Source: Calothrix sp. NIES-4105
GTDB lineage: Bacteria; Cyanobacteriota; Cyanobacteriia; Cyanobacteriales; Nostocaceae
DNA length: 64,000 nt
Assembly (NCBI RefSeq): GCF_002368415.1
Contig: NZ_AP018290.1
Location: forward strand, 10,717,717 to 10,781,716
Reading direction: 5' to 3'
Both the position numbers and the translations under genes were made by a program. Below are positions 26,880 to 35,582 of the stretch, piece after piece. Every line of letters begins with the position of its first letter. Position 1 is the stretch's first letter. Below the pieces are notes generated by a model, which saw nothing but the letters and a program-made list of their open reading frames with translations, did not search any database and was not told where the DNA came from.

Positions 26880-27371
26880 ACATTTATTCGATTAAAACGC
26901 AAACCGCTGTATATATTTTTAAGAACTCTGTGCGTAAACTATTCTAGATATTAATAATTAAAAATATATATAAATATAAATATGTAAATATATATAAAGA
27001 TTACTGACAATAAACATCAGAAAATTTGATAATGTAAACTTTTATTTTAGTTTTAGATAACAATGTTATCAAAGCATAACATTACGATGAATAATCTTGA
27101 GTTAGCACGCTAGAGAGTAAGTTAAGTAAGATGCTATTTTTTTTACTTACATAAGAGAAATTACTTTGCTTGTAGGGGTGCAGTTACTTCCAATATAAAT
27201 ATTACAAATGATAACACCGCTACACAATGTTGTAACAACTAAATCCCCAGTCACCGCATAGGGGAACTAGGGTTTACAGTAACATAAAAATGAAATCATT
27301 GACCTTGACAACTGATAAATCATAAAAAAGAGAATAACTTCCTAGCATTTTTTAATCAGGAAGCATTTACC

Positions 27372-27737
27372 ATGATGATGCTAAAAACCGAATCAATGAC
27401 CACCGAAATCCAAACTTGTCTAGGCGCCATTACAGAATGTCAAAAAGCTTGTATGGAAAGCATGGCTTATTGCATGTCTAAAGGTGGCAAATATATAGAT
27501 GTGAGTATCATGAGCATAATGCGCGATTGCGCGGAGATGTGCATGATGTGCGCGAATATGATGAGGGGTAATTCAGAATTTGTCGGACGCAGTTGTATGC
27601 TGTGCTACCAAATATCCGAAAAGTGTGCGGCAGCTTGTGAAAATTGGAGCGATGATAAAAAAATAACGGAGTGTATTATAGCTTGCCGCAAGTGTGCCCA
27701 GTACTGCAAAGTTATTAGCACAGTACCCGCTAATTAA
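27372..27737 (+). CDS. Cys-rich four-helix-bundle copper-binding-type protein
   Basis: 121 residues with about 15 cysteines, many as CxxC or CxxxC: TECQKACMES, MRDCAEMCMMC, RSCMLC, IACRKCAQYC. This is the pattern of the DUF326/Csp-like four-helix bundles whose inward-facing cysteines store Cu(I). It has no signal peptide, so it would be cytosolic. AGGAAG lies nine bases before the ATG. A paralogue is at 36755-37159. The surrounding sulfur genes and CadD fit a thiol or soft-metal role. Binding of another metal is possible. Confidence 0.82.
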   Translation: MMMLKTESMTTEIQTCLGAITECQKACMESMAYCMSKGGKYIDVSIMSIMRDCAEMCMMCANMMRGNSEFVGRSCMLCYQISEKCAAACENWSDDKKITECIIACRKCAQYCKVISTVPAN

Positions 27738-28029
27738 ATCATATTTCGCTAAAGACCGAATACATTCGGTCTAATACCACGTATTTAACATACCTTGGCG
27801 CCTCAATACAACCACCAAACCTAATTTTTTAATTAATCAATTAAATTTATGAAATTAATTATAAAAAATATTTGATTTTGTAAACAAAAGCAACTAAATT
27901 GAGTTCATTCGATGAATGACATTCGGTTTTTAGCATCTTTTTAATCACAGTAAAGAGAGAAGTTGCGTTTTTGTGGCTATAAGTGAATATCAAGTTATTT
28001 AAATTCTAAAGGAATAAAATGACACCTCT

Positions 28030-28240
28030 TTAGCCCCCCAAATCATCGGCTACCGTGTACACACATCTTTATAACCCTTCTTATATTCCCCCCTTTGTGC
28101 CCTTTGTGACCTTTGTGGTTTATCTCTTTAAGGAACCACGCTCGTGACAAAGGACACAAAGAAAGAGAAGAAAGGGAAGAAAAGTAACTTTCAAAAACTT
28201 GTGTGTACACGGTAGCAAATCATCGGGGGGTTGGGGGGAT
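28030..28240. repeat. About 210-bp palindromic element (MITE-like), copy 1
   Basis: Outer arms of C-runs and G-runs (GCCCCCC... and GGGGGGTTGGGGGGATC) enclose perfect inner arms TACCGTGTACACAC (28051-28064) and its complement (28201-28214). The interior is CTTTGTG-rich. An inverted copy is at 57488-57682. It has no ORF. Confidence 0.8.
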
Positions 28241-28250
28241 CAATCAAATA

Positions 28251-28373
28251 CTAGTGGTTTGTGTCATTAATTTTGGTAGGTACGTAGTAGCGATTCCGGA
28301 GCGTCAAAAATCTTAATTTAGAAGGCTAAAGCCCAACTACGAACTCCCCAAAACTTATGACACAGACCACTAC
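28251..28373. repeat. About 120-bp inverted-repeat element abutting cysK
   Basis: The termini AGTGGTTTGTGTCAT and ATGACACAGACCACT pair with one mismatch around a 90-base interior that includes GCTAAAGCCCAACTACG. It ends three bases from the cysK stop codon and may act as its 3' hairpin. It looks like a small non-autonomous mobile element. Confidence 0.65.
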
Positions 28374-28375
28374 TA

Positions 28376-29365
28376 CTAAACACCAACAGCCTCAGCTTTA
28401 GCTTTATCAAGCGCGACTACTTCTACATCTGGCAAATCTTTAAACAACACAGTGCTAAGATAACGCTCGCCAAAGCTAGGTTGTACCAGTACAATCAAAC
28501 GCCCTGCATTTTCTTGACGCTTACCAACTTGAATAGCTGCATAAAGTGCGGCGCCAGCAGAAATACCCGATAACAAACCTTCTTCAGATGCTAAACGACG
28601 GCTCAAGTTAATCGCGTCTTCGTCTTTAACTTGAATAACTTCGTCAATTAATTCTAAACGTAACACTGGGGGAATAAATCCGGCGCCTATTCCTTGGATT
28701 TTATGCGCTCCTGGTTTACCACCAGATAACACAGGACTACATAAAGGTTCAACAGCAATTACTTGGAAACTAGGTTTTCTAGCTTTGATTATTTCTGCTA
28801 CACCTGTAATTGTGCCACCTGTGCCAACTCCAGCAATTAAAATATCTATCTTGCCATCTGTATCTGTCCAAAGTTCTTCGGCAGTAGTTTCACGATGAAT
28901 TTTTGGATTGGCAGGATTTGCAAACTGTTGCAACATAAAGGCATTGGGTACAGTGGTAACTATTTCCTCTGCTCTACGAATAGCACCTCTCATCCCTTCA
29001 CTACCTGGAGTTAATTCTAACTGGGCACCGTATGCTTTGAGCATTGCCCGTCGTTCTAAACTCATTGTTTCAGGCATTGTCAAAATTAACTTATATCCTT
29101 TAGCAGCAGCTACCATTGCTAAAGCAATACCCGTGTTACCTGAAGTCGGTTCGACTAGAATTGTTTTTCCTGGTTGAATTCGTTTAGCTTGTTCAGCTTC
29201 TTCAACCATACTGACTCCAATACGGTCTTTTACCGAAGCTGCTGGATTCATTCCTTCGAGCTTAACTACTATATCAGCTAGACACCCTTCTGCCTGTGGA
29301 ATGCGATTCAATCGCACTAAAGGTGTTTTCCCAATTAATTCTGTGACGTTATTAGCGATTCGCAT
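28376..29365 (-). CDS. cysK: Cysteine synthase A (O-acetylserine sulfhydrylase)
   Basis: 329 residues. It makes cysteine from O-acetylserine and sulfide with PLP. The Schiff-base lysine is K46 in [11 protein letters not shown]. The substrate loop TSGNTG is at 74-79, the phosphate-cup [10 protein letters not shown] and [14 protein letters not shown] near the C-terminus are present. It is the cytosolic end point of the sulfate assimilation route whose uptake genes lie 2 kb away. The region is close to that of other cyanobacterial cysK proteins in length and motifs. Confidence 0.95.
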   Translation of the reverse strand: MRIANNVTELIGKTPLVRLNRIPQAEGCLADIVVKLEGMNPAASVKDRIGVSMVEEAEQAKRIQPGKTILVEPTSGNTGIALAMVAAAKGYKLILTMPETMSLERRAMLKAYGAQLELTPGSEGMRGAIRRAEEIVTTVPNAFMLQQFANPANPKIHRETTAEELWTDTDGKIDILIAGVGTGGTITGVAEIIKARKPSFQVIAVEPLCSPVLSGGKPGAHKIQGIGAGFIPPVLRLELIDEVIQVKDEDAINLSRRLASEEGLLSGISAGAALYAAIQVGKRQENAGRLIVLVQPSFGERYLSTVLFKDLPDVEVVALDKAKAEAVGV

Positions 29366-29449
29366 ACCGTTATTAAATAGCAGATTTACTTACCTGATAT
29401 TTACTATCTTACGGTAAACCTATAGATATTATGGGTTTATTTCGGGAAT

Positions 29450-30238
29450 TTAATAAACGAGTTTCCAGCTCACCATGCCTAAAATCACGTAAATCACAGA
29501 TTTTAGAACTTTTTGAGGTATAACCTGACAAAGTTTGGCGCCTATAATTACTCCGGGAACAGTACCTAACCAAATTGGTAAAACAATATTCCAATCAACT
29601 GTTCCTAAAAGAATATGTCCAAAAGAAGTAAATGATAGTAAAATTGCCGCCTGTGCTAAATCGGTACCAACTAACTTCTGAGGGTTAAGACGGAAAAATC
29701 CAATCAGTGCCATCACAAACAGCGAACCGGATGACACACTAGTCATTCCCACCATACACCCTAGGACTGCTCCCAAAACTACGGCCTGAATTCTTCCGGT
29801 AAGAGTGTTCAAGTCAAAATATGGTAATTCAGGCGCCTGCCACCCAGGTATAAATAGCTTCAGTAACAATTGCCCAAATCCCAATACAGCCACAACCAGA
29901 ATCATAAATCCAATCAACCGAAGCATAATTGAATCCAGATTTGTTCCGATTTGCTCCAGGTAATATAAAATACCTACTCCAAAAAGTGAACCTGGAACAC
30001 TTCCTAGTGCTAACCACTTGACAATCTTGCAATCGAGAGTTTGTTGCTGCCAATGTTTGAAACCTCCAACAACCTTCATCAAAGTCGCAGCGACAACATC
30101 AGAACTGACGGCAACAGCAGGTGGAACTTGAAAAACAAAAATCAGCATCGGGGTGATAAGTGACGCTCCACCAATCCCCGTTAGTCCTACAGTGATGCCA
30201 ATGATAAAGCTAAGAAAGGGTAATAATACTAAATCCAT
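29450..30238 (-). CDS. TauE/SafE-family sulfite or organosulfur permease
   Basis: 262 residues and about eight hydrophobic helices in two repeats, each with a Gly-rich turn (GLTGIGGASLITPML; GMTSVSSGSLFVMAL). This is the TauE/SafE/YfcA fold, which exports sulfite, sulfoacetate or related anions, or imports sulfonates. The cysK gene follows in the same direction after 84 bases and may be co-transcribed. A second TauE/SafE gene is at 34093-34926. Confidence 0.85.
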   Translation of the reverse strand: MDLVLLPFLSFIIGITVGLTGIGGASLITPMLIFVFQVPPAVAVSSDVVAATLMKVVGGFKHWQQQTLDCKIVKWLALGSVPGSLFGVGILYYLEQIGTNLDSIMLRLIGFMILVVAVLGFGQLLLKLFIPGWQAPELPYFDLNTLTGRIQAVVLGAVLGCMVGMTSVSSGSLFVMALIGFFRLNPQKLVGTDLAQAAILLSFTSFGHILLGTVDWNIVLPIWLGTVPGVIIGAKLCQVIPQKVLKSVIYVILGMVSWKLVY

Positions 30239-30276
30239 GAGTCAATGGGGAAGGGGAAAGGGGGAGTAAAAGGGGG

Positions 30277-30741
30277 TTATGGAAATAAATTTGGTACGTC
30301 AAGAATCTTGAAATAGAATAGCCCACATATTATTAAGGTGTAGACGGTTGATGAAGCTAAACCCGTTAGTAATTCTTTTTTGAAATTGCGCTCTGTTGGT
30401 TGGTTTTGAAATACGTCCATAACCCCTGCTTGCATCAGCACAATTCCTAAAACATTGGAAATCCAGTACCCTACTATCGAACATGGGACTAGCAACTTAG
30501 CATCGAACAAACTACATAGATACCCGAAAGCATAAGCAACTGGCATATTGAAAAATAAGTCATTCCACCACGACAACGGTGAAAGTAAATAGCCTAGAAC
30601 CAAAAAAAAACCGCCTCTAATTTTTTTTAAAACGGCGGCAATGCTCGTTATTTTGTACTTTAGTACAAATTTTGGTACAAAAAATTGTGTAATGTCATTG
30701 TCTAGGTTAAAATCGCCACTAGCGCCTTGAGTGTTCTTCAT
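30277..30741 (-). CDS. Membrane protein of unknown function upstream of the permease
   Basis: 154 residues with about three hydrophobic segments (GGFFLVLGYLLSPLSWW, LVPCSIVGYWISNVLGIVLM, LASSTVYTLIICGLFYF). I do not recognise the family. It ends 38 bases before the permease gene and is co-directional, so it may help that transporter. The N-terminal 45 residues are soluble and polar. Confidence 0.65.
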   Translation of the reverse strand: MKNTQGASGDFNLDNDITQFFVPKFVLKYKITSIAAVLKKIRGGFFLVLGYLLSPLSWWNDLFFNMPVAYAFGYLCSLFDAKLLVPCSIVGYWISNVLGIVLMQAGVMDVFQNQPTERNFKKELLTGLASSTVYTLIICGLFYFKILDVPNLFP

Positions 30742-30822
30742 ATGGTACCTATTCCGATTGACTTACCGTATTTTAATACAACTTGCAAAGAAAATCTATT
30801 CGTAAATACACAAAGCCGATAA
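30742..30822 (+). other. Short open frame sharing an IDLP motif with 32190-32240
   Basis: A 26-codon frame beginning MVPIPIDLPYFN. Its bases 30755-30768 (CGATTGACTTACCG) are identical to 32194-32207, where they are also read in frame as IDLP. No good ribosome site precedes it. It may be a leader peptide, a decayed repeat, or chance. Confidence 0.25.
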
Positions 30823-31024
30823 ACAAAATGTTGTATAAGTTACAACTTTTTAATTTGCGAGTGTAGTTGGACACATATTAGGGATTTATACTAGACATAA
30901 CAAGCATCAGAGAATACAATTTTGATAAACTCCATTAGTAAGTAGTAGTTTTATTTAATACTGTATTCTCTCTTAAGAAAGAGAAGTATAAAAACTCGAT
31001 GCGTTAAAGTCGAGGCACCTATTA

Positions 31025-31948
31025 TCAAGCCAGGATTTTCTCAAACGCTTTGCAAAGTTTGCTTTGAAAACGCTGACGGTGCTTGAGCATTAGGAAAGGT
31101 CGAACAATTTCGGCATTTTTAGGATGACCATTGCGATTATCAATCACAGTAACAGCGCGGAGTGTGTCTAACTTGAGTTCTTTTTTCACCATTAATTCAG
31201 AAATAGCTCCGGCGCCAACACCGCTTTCAACGACAGCTTTCACCATTTCCCCGCTGTTGAGGATAGATATTATATTTAGCTGTGAGAAGTCTATACCCCA
31301 GTTCAAGAGTGCGTATTCAAACCATTGCTGAGTTCCTGAACCAGGTTCGCGCATTATCCAACCAGTATGAGTTATTTCTTGAAGACTTACTTCTGGATGC
31401 TCAAACCAAGGGTGTAGTTTGCCAACTACTATGAGTAATTTGTCATTTCCGATGGTTTCCTGTTCTAAAGCACTTTTGTGTTGTGGTTGCACTTCTCCTT
31501 CGACTAAACCCAAGTCAAACTCTCCTGCTGCAGTACCTGCACTAATTGTGTCTGCATTATTAAGGATGCATTTAATGGAGATTCCCGGATATATACTCTG
31601 GAACAGACTAATTTTCTCAGGCAACCAGTAATTACCTATCGTTAGACTCGCTCCTAGTTTCAGTTCTCCTCGCTGTAACCCGTTTAATTCGCGTAAACCG
31701 CGCTCGGTCAAATTTACTTGGTCTAAAATTTTACGCGCTTCTATTTGTAGTAGTTGTCCTGCTTCAGTAATTTCAATGTGGCGCCCAATTCTATGAAATA
31801 GTTTGACAGCATACCCCTCTTCCAAACTTTGAATTGCAGCACTCACCGCAGGTTGTGTAACGTAGAGCGCTTCCGCTGCACGAGTAAAATGCAAATGTTC
31901 TGCCACCGCTAGGAAGATTCGCAGTTGGTCTAGTGTCATTCCCGCCAT
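31025..31948 (-). CDS. LysR-type transcriptional regulator
   Basis: 307 residues. N-terminal HTH: MTLDQLRIFLAVAEHLHFTR, AAEALYVTQPAVSAAIQSLE; then the co-inducer domain with KLGASLTIGNYWLPE and FDLGLVEGEV. It is closest in feel to the CysL/YeiE/RbcR-like group. Its position among cysteine, sulfite-permease and metal genes suggests sulfur or redox control, which is an inference. It is divergent from CadD across 406 bases that contain hairpins. Confidence 0.85.
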   Translation of the reverse strand: MAGMTLDQLRIFLAVAEHLHFTRAAEALYVTQPAVSAAIQSLEEGYAVKLFHRIGRHIEITEAGQLLQIEARKILDQVNLTERGLRELNGLQRGELKLGASLTIGNYWLPEKISLFQSIYPGISIKCILNNADTISAGTAAGEFDLGLVEGEVQPQHKSALEQETIGNDKLLIVVGKLHPWFEHPEVSLQEITHTGWIMREPGSGTQQWFEYALLNWGIDFSQLNIISILNSGEMVKAVVESGVGAGAISELMVKKELKLDTLRAVTVIDNRNGHPKNAEIVRPFLMLKHRQRFQSKLCKAFEKILA

Positions 31949-32075
31949 TTACGCATTCCCACTACTTAATAACTTCATTCAATAACTTCTACTTATTAAT
32001 TTAAGAAAAAAGAGTATTTGCTCCTAAAACTCTTGAGAGATAAATTTAAACCATACCTCGAAAAGATTATAAGTT

Positions 32076-32170
32076 ACGGCGCTTCATGGCGGTGAGGGTA
32101 AACCCTGACATTACTTAATGGCGCCGTTCGAACACAAGTACAAGTCGAGCTTATACATAAGTCGCTCGAC
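32076..32170 (+). other. Structured stretch upstream of CadD
   Basis: Three nested or adjacent stems: ACGGCGC (32076-32082) with GCGCCGT (32121-32127) enclosing AGGG-TAAA-CCCT (32095-32106), then GTCGAGC (32144-32150) with GCTCGAC (32164-32170). An SD-preceded 16-codon ORF follows at 32190. No known riboswitch family is recognised. Confidence 0.35.
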
Positions 32171-32189
32171 ACACAGGAGATAGCTCACT

Positions 32190-32240
32190 ATGTCGATTGA
32201 CTTACCGGAATATAATTCTTTCAATAAAATTGTACCTTAG
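32190..32240 (+). CDS. Possible 16-residue leader peptide
   Basis: The frame encodes MSIDLPEYNSFNKIVP. A GGAG ribosome site lies about nine bases before its ATG, stronger than chance for so short a frame. It follows the hairpins at 32076-32170 and precedes CadD by 114 bases. The IDLP codons are shared with 30742-30822. Confidence 0.3.
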   Translation: MSIDLPEYNSFNKIVP

Positions 32241-32242
32241 TT

Positions 32243-32325
32243 TGTAGGTTGGGTGGAGGAACGCAACCCAACTTTTGCTCCATGTTTTTGATGTTGGGTT
32301 CATGGGCGCCTCCACCTAACCTACA
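32243..32325. repeat. Family D palindrome, double copy
   Basis: GTAGGTTGGGT (32244-32254) with ACCCAAC, and a second reversed unit ending CCACCTAACCTACAG near 32325. The whole block is an imperfect inverted repeat before CadD. Confidence 0.65.
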
Positions 32326-32354
32326 GCCCGTCTACTAATTATTAATCAAATAAT

Positions 32355-33050
32355 ATGGAAGAATTGATAGCATCATTTGTAACAGGCTTTTCAGCATTTA
32401 CCGCAACAAACCTCGATGACTTAGTAATTTTAACGCTGTTTTTTTCACAGGTAAATTCTACTTTTCGTCGTCGGCATATTGTTATCGGTCAATACTTGGG
32501 ATTTGCGCTCTTAGTGCTTATGAGTATTCCTGGATTTTTTGGTGGATTAATTTTACCTGACCGTTGGATTGGATTATTAGGACTGGCACCGATTGCAATT
32601 GGTTTAAATCAATGGTTAAACCGACAAAATGATTCCGAAGAAGAAAATAACTCTTCAGAAGAATCAAAGCCATCTTTTTTAAATAGTATTCTTTCTCCAC
32701 AAGCTTATAGCGTAGCAGCAATTACTGTTGCAAATGGCAGTGATAACGTCAGTATTTATGTTCCGTTGTTTGCAAATAGCGAATTAAGTACACTTCCGGT
32801 AATTTTGGCTCTATTCTTTACATTGGTAGGAGTTTGGTGCTATGCCAGCTATTTGATGACTAAGCAGGCATTTATTGCTGATGCTCTTACTAATTACGGT
32901 AGTCATCTGGTGCCGTTTGTATTAGTTGGACTAGGTGTATATATTATTTTAGATAGTCATGCTTTATCACCATTAGCTTTGCTGGCAAGTAGTCTTTGTT
33001 TAATTGGAATAGTCAGGAAAACAGCAACACCAGAGATAGAGGAAAATTAA
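32355..33050 (+). CDS. CadD-family cadmium resistance transporter
   Basis: 231 residues and about six hydrophobic helices. The family pattern is present: FTATNLDDLVILTLFF near the N-terminus, IVIGQYLGFALLVLMS, VANGSDNVSIYVPLFAN in the middle. CadD proteins lower the toxicity of Cd(II). Some homologues may carry other solutes. An acidic, Ser-rich loop (about 95-110) separates the two halves. It fits the thiol/soft-metal theme of the region. Confidence 0.85.
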   Translation: MEELIASFVTGFSAFTATNLDDLVILTLFFSQVNSTFRRRHIVIGQYLGFALLVLMSIPGFFGGLILPDRWIGLLGLAPIAIGLNQWLNRQNDSEEENNSSEESKPSFLNSILSPQAYSVAAITVANGSDNVSIYVPLFANSELSTLPVILALFFTLVGVWCYASYLMTKQAFIADALTNYGSHLVPFVLVGLGVYIILDSHALSPLALLASSLCLIGIVRKTATPEIEEN

Positions 33051-33118
33051 TAGCGACACTTGTATAATTACGGATATATAGACAAGAACATTAGTTATTC
33101 ATGTTTAGAGGGGTATCT

Positions 33119-33751
33119 ATGAAATTAAAAACTTGTTTAATCGTTTTGCTAATTTTGATTAATTTTATATTTGCTCAACCATCTTGGGCAAGCAAAGCCA
33201 AATTAACTCAAACTCCCGAATATACAGAAGTAACAGAATCACTAAATAAGCTTCTACAAACTAAAGCAGCGCCTCAAGATTCTGAGTATACACCAGTAGA
33301 GATTGAGCAAAAAATTGGTCAATTGCAATTACAAAAATACATTCTTGAAACAGCATCACATCCCGCTCAATGTCGCAACGAAACAGGCAACACCTTAGCA
33401 GTGTATGCTCATAAAGGAAAAAAAGCACCAACTCTCTTCTATTTAGGAAACGGCAAAGTTACAGATGATGACTGGAGTTGCGACGGTGTTTATCTACCGA
33501 GTGGTGCCAAACTAGCGAATACAACAAGCTTGGGAATTGAAGAGTTGGCAGAAGCAGAAGCACTCAAAATTCTACCAGGAACACAGTTAGTTATATCCAC
33601 TAATTCTCAAACTGGAGCATACGAACTAAATCTTAGCCCAGCAAAAGTATTTAAAACAGGCGATCAAACAGTTAATAGTAGTTGGTCAATTCCAAACTTG
33701 TCCATTTCGGATGTTAGCACAGCAGTTCCGAATGCACCAATTGATGATTAA
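33119..33751 (+). CDS. Secreted protein of unknown function
   Basis: 210 residues starting MKLKTCLIVLLILINFIFAQ with a signal peptide cut near PSWASKA. The frame opens at an ATG at 33101, but AGAGGGG at 33107-33113 places the start at 33119. The mature protein is soluble, with only two Cys (AQCRNE and DWSCDG), perhaps a disulfide, and repeats of short beta-strand-like stretches. I do not recognise a family. It lies 68 bases after cadD in the same direction. Confidence 0.7.
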   Translation: MKLKTCLIVLLILINFIFAQPSWASKAKLTQTPEYTEVTESLNKLLQTKAAPQDSEYTPVEIEQKIGQLQLQKYILETASHPAQCRNETGNTLAVYAHKGKKAPTLFYLGNGKVTDDDWSCDGVYLPSGAKLANTTSLGIEELAEAEALKILPGTQLVISTNSQTGAYELNLSPAKVFKTGDQTVNSSWSIPNLSISDVSTAVPNAPIDD

Positions 33752-33780
33752 CGTTCCTGTTCTCTAAGTTTCCTTCGTTC

Positions 33781-33879
33781 GACCTAGAAACGCGCGTTTC
33801 TAGGTCTTACTTAAGGATTATCATCATGGCTGTGACAGAAGCCACACTTACGAGCGTAATTTGGTTTCTGTCATTTTTT
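33781..33879 (+). terminator. Perfect 26-bp palindrome and a Rho-independent terminator
   Basis: A perfect palindrome at 33781-33806 (GACCTAGAAACGC and its complement) is followed by a stem TGACAGAAGCCA (33833-33844) and TGGTTTCTGTCA (33862-33873) with six T after it. This ends the cadD/33119 transcription unit. The rest of the gap to 34092 is AT-rich, and no gene was seen. Confidence 0.75.
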
Positions 33880-34092
33880 AAAGTAATTAAGCTAAAATAT
33901 GTTAATGTTGAACATTTTGCTGTTAAGTGAAAGTGCTAAATTATTAAATAATCACAATTAATTAATAAGAAAACAAGTTTAAAACAAGCAATGACTTTTA
34001 TCGAATCATAATATTTAATTTTAAAAAAATTATTAGTAAAGCTGACAAGATTGGAAATCTAGATTGAATTTAATTATCAGAGAGAGGCAAAC

Positions 34093-34926
34093 TTGAATAT
34101 TCTGGAATTTTCGTTACTAGTTTGGGTTGGTTCATTTAGTGCTGGTTTGATAGGCGCCTTAACAGGTTTGGGTGGTGGAGTTGTAATCGTTCCGTTATTG
34201 ACATCAGTATTTGGCGTTGATATTCGGTATGCTGTTGGCGCCTCGTTAGTATCAGTAATTGCAACATCTCTAGGCGCCGCATCTACATACATCAAAAAAG
34301 GCTATACTAATCTTAGATTAGGCATGTTTCTAGAAGTAGCAACAACGTTCGGAGCGATACTAGGAGCTACAATAGCTACCTTTGTTTCTGTAAAAGCGTT
34401 AACAATTGTACTAGCAGTTGTTTTGCTTTACTCTGCTTATCTCTCACAGCAACCCAAACTCGAAAATCCAGAAAACGAGTCATCTAACCCTGTAGCAGAA
34501 TATTTTCAACTCAATGGAACTTATCCAACAGCTTCGGGATTAATGTCTTATCAAGTCAACTCTGTTACGGGTGGCTTTAGTGTGATGTTTGTGGCGGGAA
34601 TAATTTCTGGTTTACTTGGTATTGGTTCGGGTGCGTTCAAAGTATTGGCAATGGACCAAGTAATGCGTATACCGTTCAAAGTCTCTACAACTACAAGTAA
34701 TTTTATGATTGGTGTCACCGCAGCAGCATCTGCGGGAGTTTACCTAGCGCGCGGTTATATCGACCCAGGATTATCAATGCCAGTAATGCTGGGTGTTTTA
34801 CCAGGTGCTTTTTTAGGCGCCAGAGTATTGGTAGGTGCAAAGACTCAAGTTTTAAGAATAGTCTTTAGCTTTGTATTAGTAGCAATGGCTTTAAAAATGG
34901 TATACAACAGTTTGGTTGGGGTGTAA
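34093..34926 (+). CDS. TauE/SafE-family permease paired with DUF1634
   Basis: 277 residues with about eight hydrophobic helices and two Gly-rich repeats (GALTGLGGGVVIVPLL; SGLLGIGSGAFKVLAM). The start is TTG, supported by GAGAGG five bases upstream. It is followed after three bases by a DUF1634 gene, a pairing seen in many bacteria, so the two probably form one transporter for sulfite, sulfonate or a similar anion. It is only distantly similar to the permease at 29450-30238. Confidence 0.87.
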   Translation: MNILEFSLLVWVGSFSAGLIGALTGLGGGVVIVPLLTSVFGVDIRYAVGASLVSVIATSLGAASTYIKKGYTNLRLGMFLEVATTFGAILGATIATFVSVKALTIVLAVVLLYSAYLSQQPKLENPENESSNPVAEYFQLNGTYPTASGLMSYQVNSVTGGFSVMFVAGIISGLLGIGSGAFKVLAMDQVMRIPFKVSTTTSNFMIGVTAAASAGVYLARGYIDPGLSMPVMLGVLPGAFLGARVLVGAKTQVLRIVFSFVLVAMALKMVYNSLVGV

Positions 34927-34929
34927 CAA

Positions 34930-35445
34930 ATGGATAATATTGATTTAAATACAAGTTGGTTTTCGTCTACATCAGAAGAGGCAGGTACACTACAGCTACA
35001 GCCAGAAGAACTTGACAGTGATATTGCAGTGTTACAAAAACAGCAAGCCATTAAACAAGTTATTAAAATTGAAAAATCAGAAAGCGAACAACAATTAGAA
35101 TCCTTGTTAAGTAACTTACTTAAATATGGTGTTTTAGTAGCTAGCGCTGTAGTATTGTTTGGTGGAATAATCTACTTAGTAAATTATGGCGCCGAACCTA
35201 TAAACTATCGTTTCTTTTACGGAGAGCCAGAAAGACTACGTTCCCCAATAGGTATAGTAAAAGCAGTATCAGATGGTTACAGCGATGCCGTAATTCAACT
35301 TGGCTTACTAGTACTAGTATCAATACCTGTCATTCGGGTAATAATTTCATTATTTACCTTTCTTAAACTACGAGACATAACTTACTTCTTAATATCGCTA
35401 TTAGTTCTAACCGCTTTAACATACAGCCTCTTAATAGCACCTTAA
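34930..35445 (+). CDS. DUF1634 membrane protein, TauE/SafE partner
   Basis: 171 residues. An acidic N-terminal tail of about 60 residues precedes three hydrophobic helices (YGVLVASAVVLFGGIIYLV, AVIQLGLLVLVSIPVIRVII, YFLISLLVLTALTYSLL). The loop GEPERLRSPIGIVKAVSDGY between helices is the conserved DUF1634 part. Its tight spacing to the permease gene suggests a small accessory subunit. Confidence 0.82.
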   Translation: MDNIDLNTSWFSSTSEEAGTLQLQPEELDSDIAVLQKQQAIKQVIKIEKSESEQQLESLLSNLLKYGVLVASAVVLFGGIIYLVNYGAEPINYRFFYGEPERLRSPIGIVKAVSDGYSDAVIQLGLLVLVSIPVIRVIISLFTFLKLRDITYFLISLLVLTALTYSLLIAP

Positions 35446-35464
35446 ATTTAGTATTACATCGTTT

Positions 35465-35504
35465 TGATCCCCCTAGCCCCCCTTAATAAGAAGGGTTTGG
35501 GGGA
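35465..35504. repeat. GATCCCCC...GGGGGATC palindrome
   Basis: C-run and G-run arms enclose AAGAAGG, related to the ends of the elements at 28030-28240 and 41251-41365. It lies between convergent genes and may terminate both. The following 35540-35582 contains TCCGTTACATCCGTTATATC, a nine-base repeat that recurs at 53395-53513. Confidence 0.65.
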
Positions 35505-35582
35505 TCTGACTTCAAAACTTACGTAGATTGACACATCATCAGTTATCAACTTATCCGTTACATCCGTTATATCCGTTGCCAA

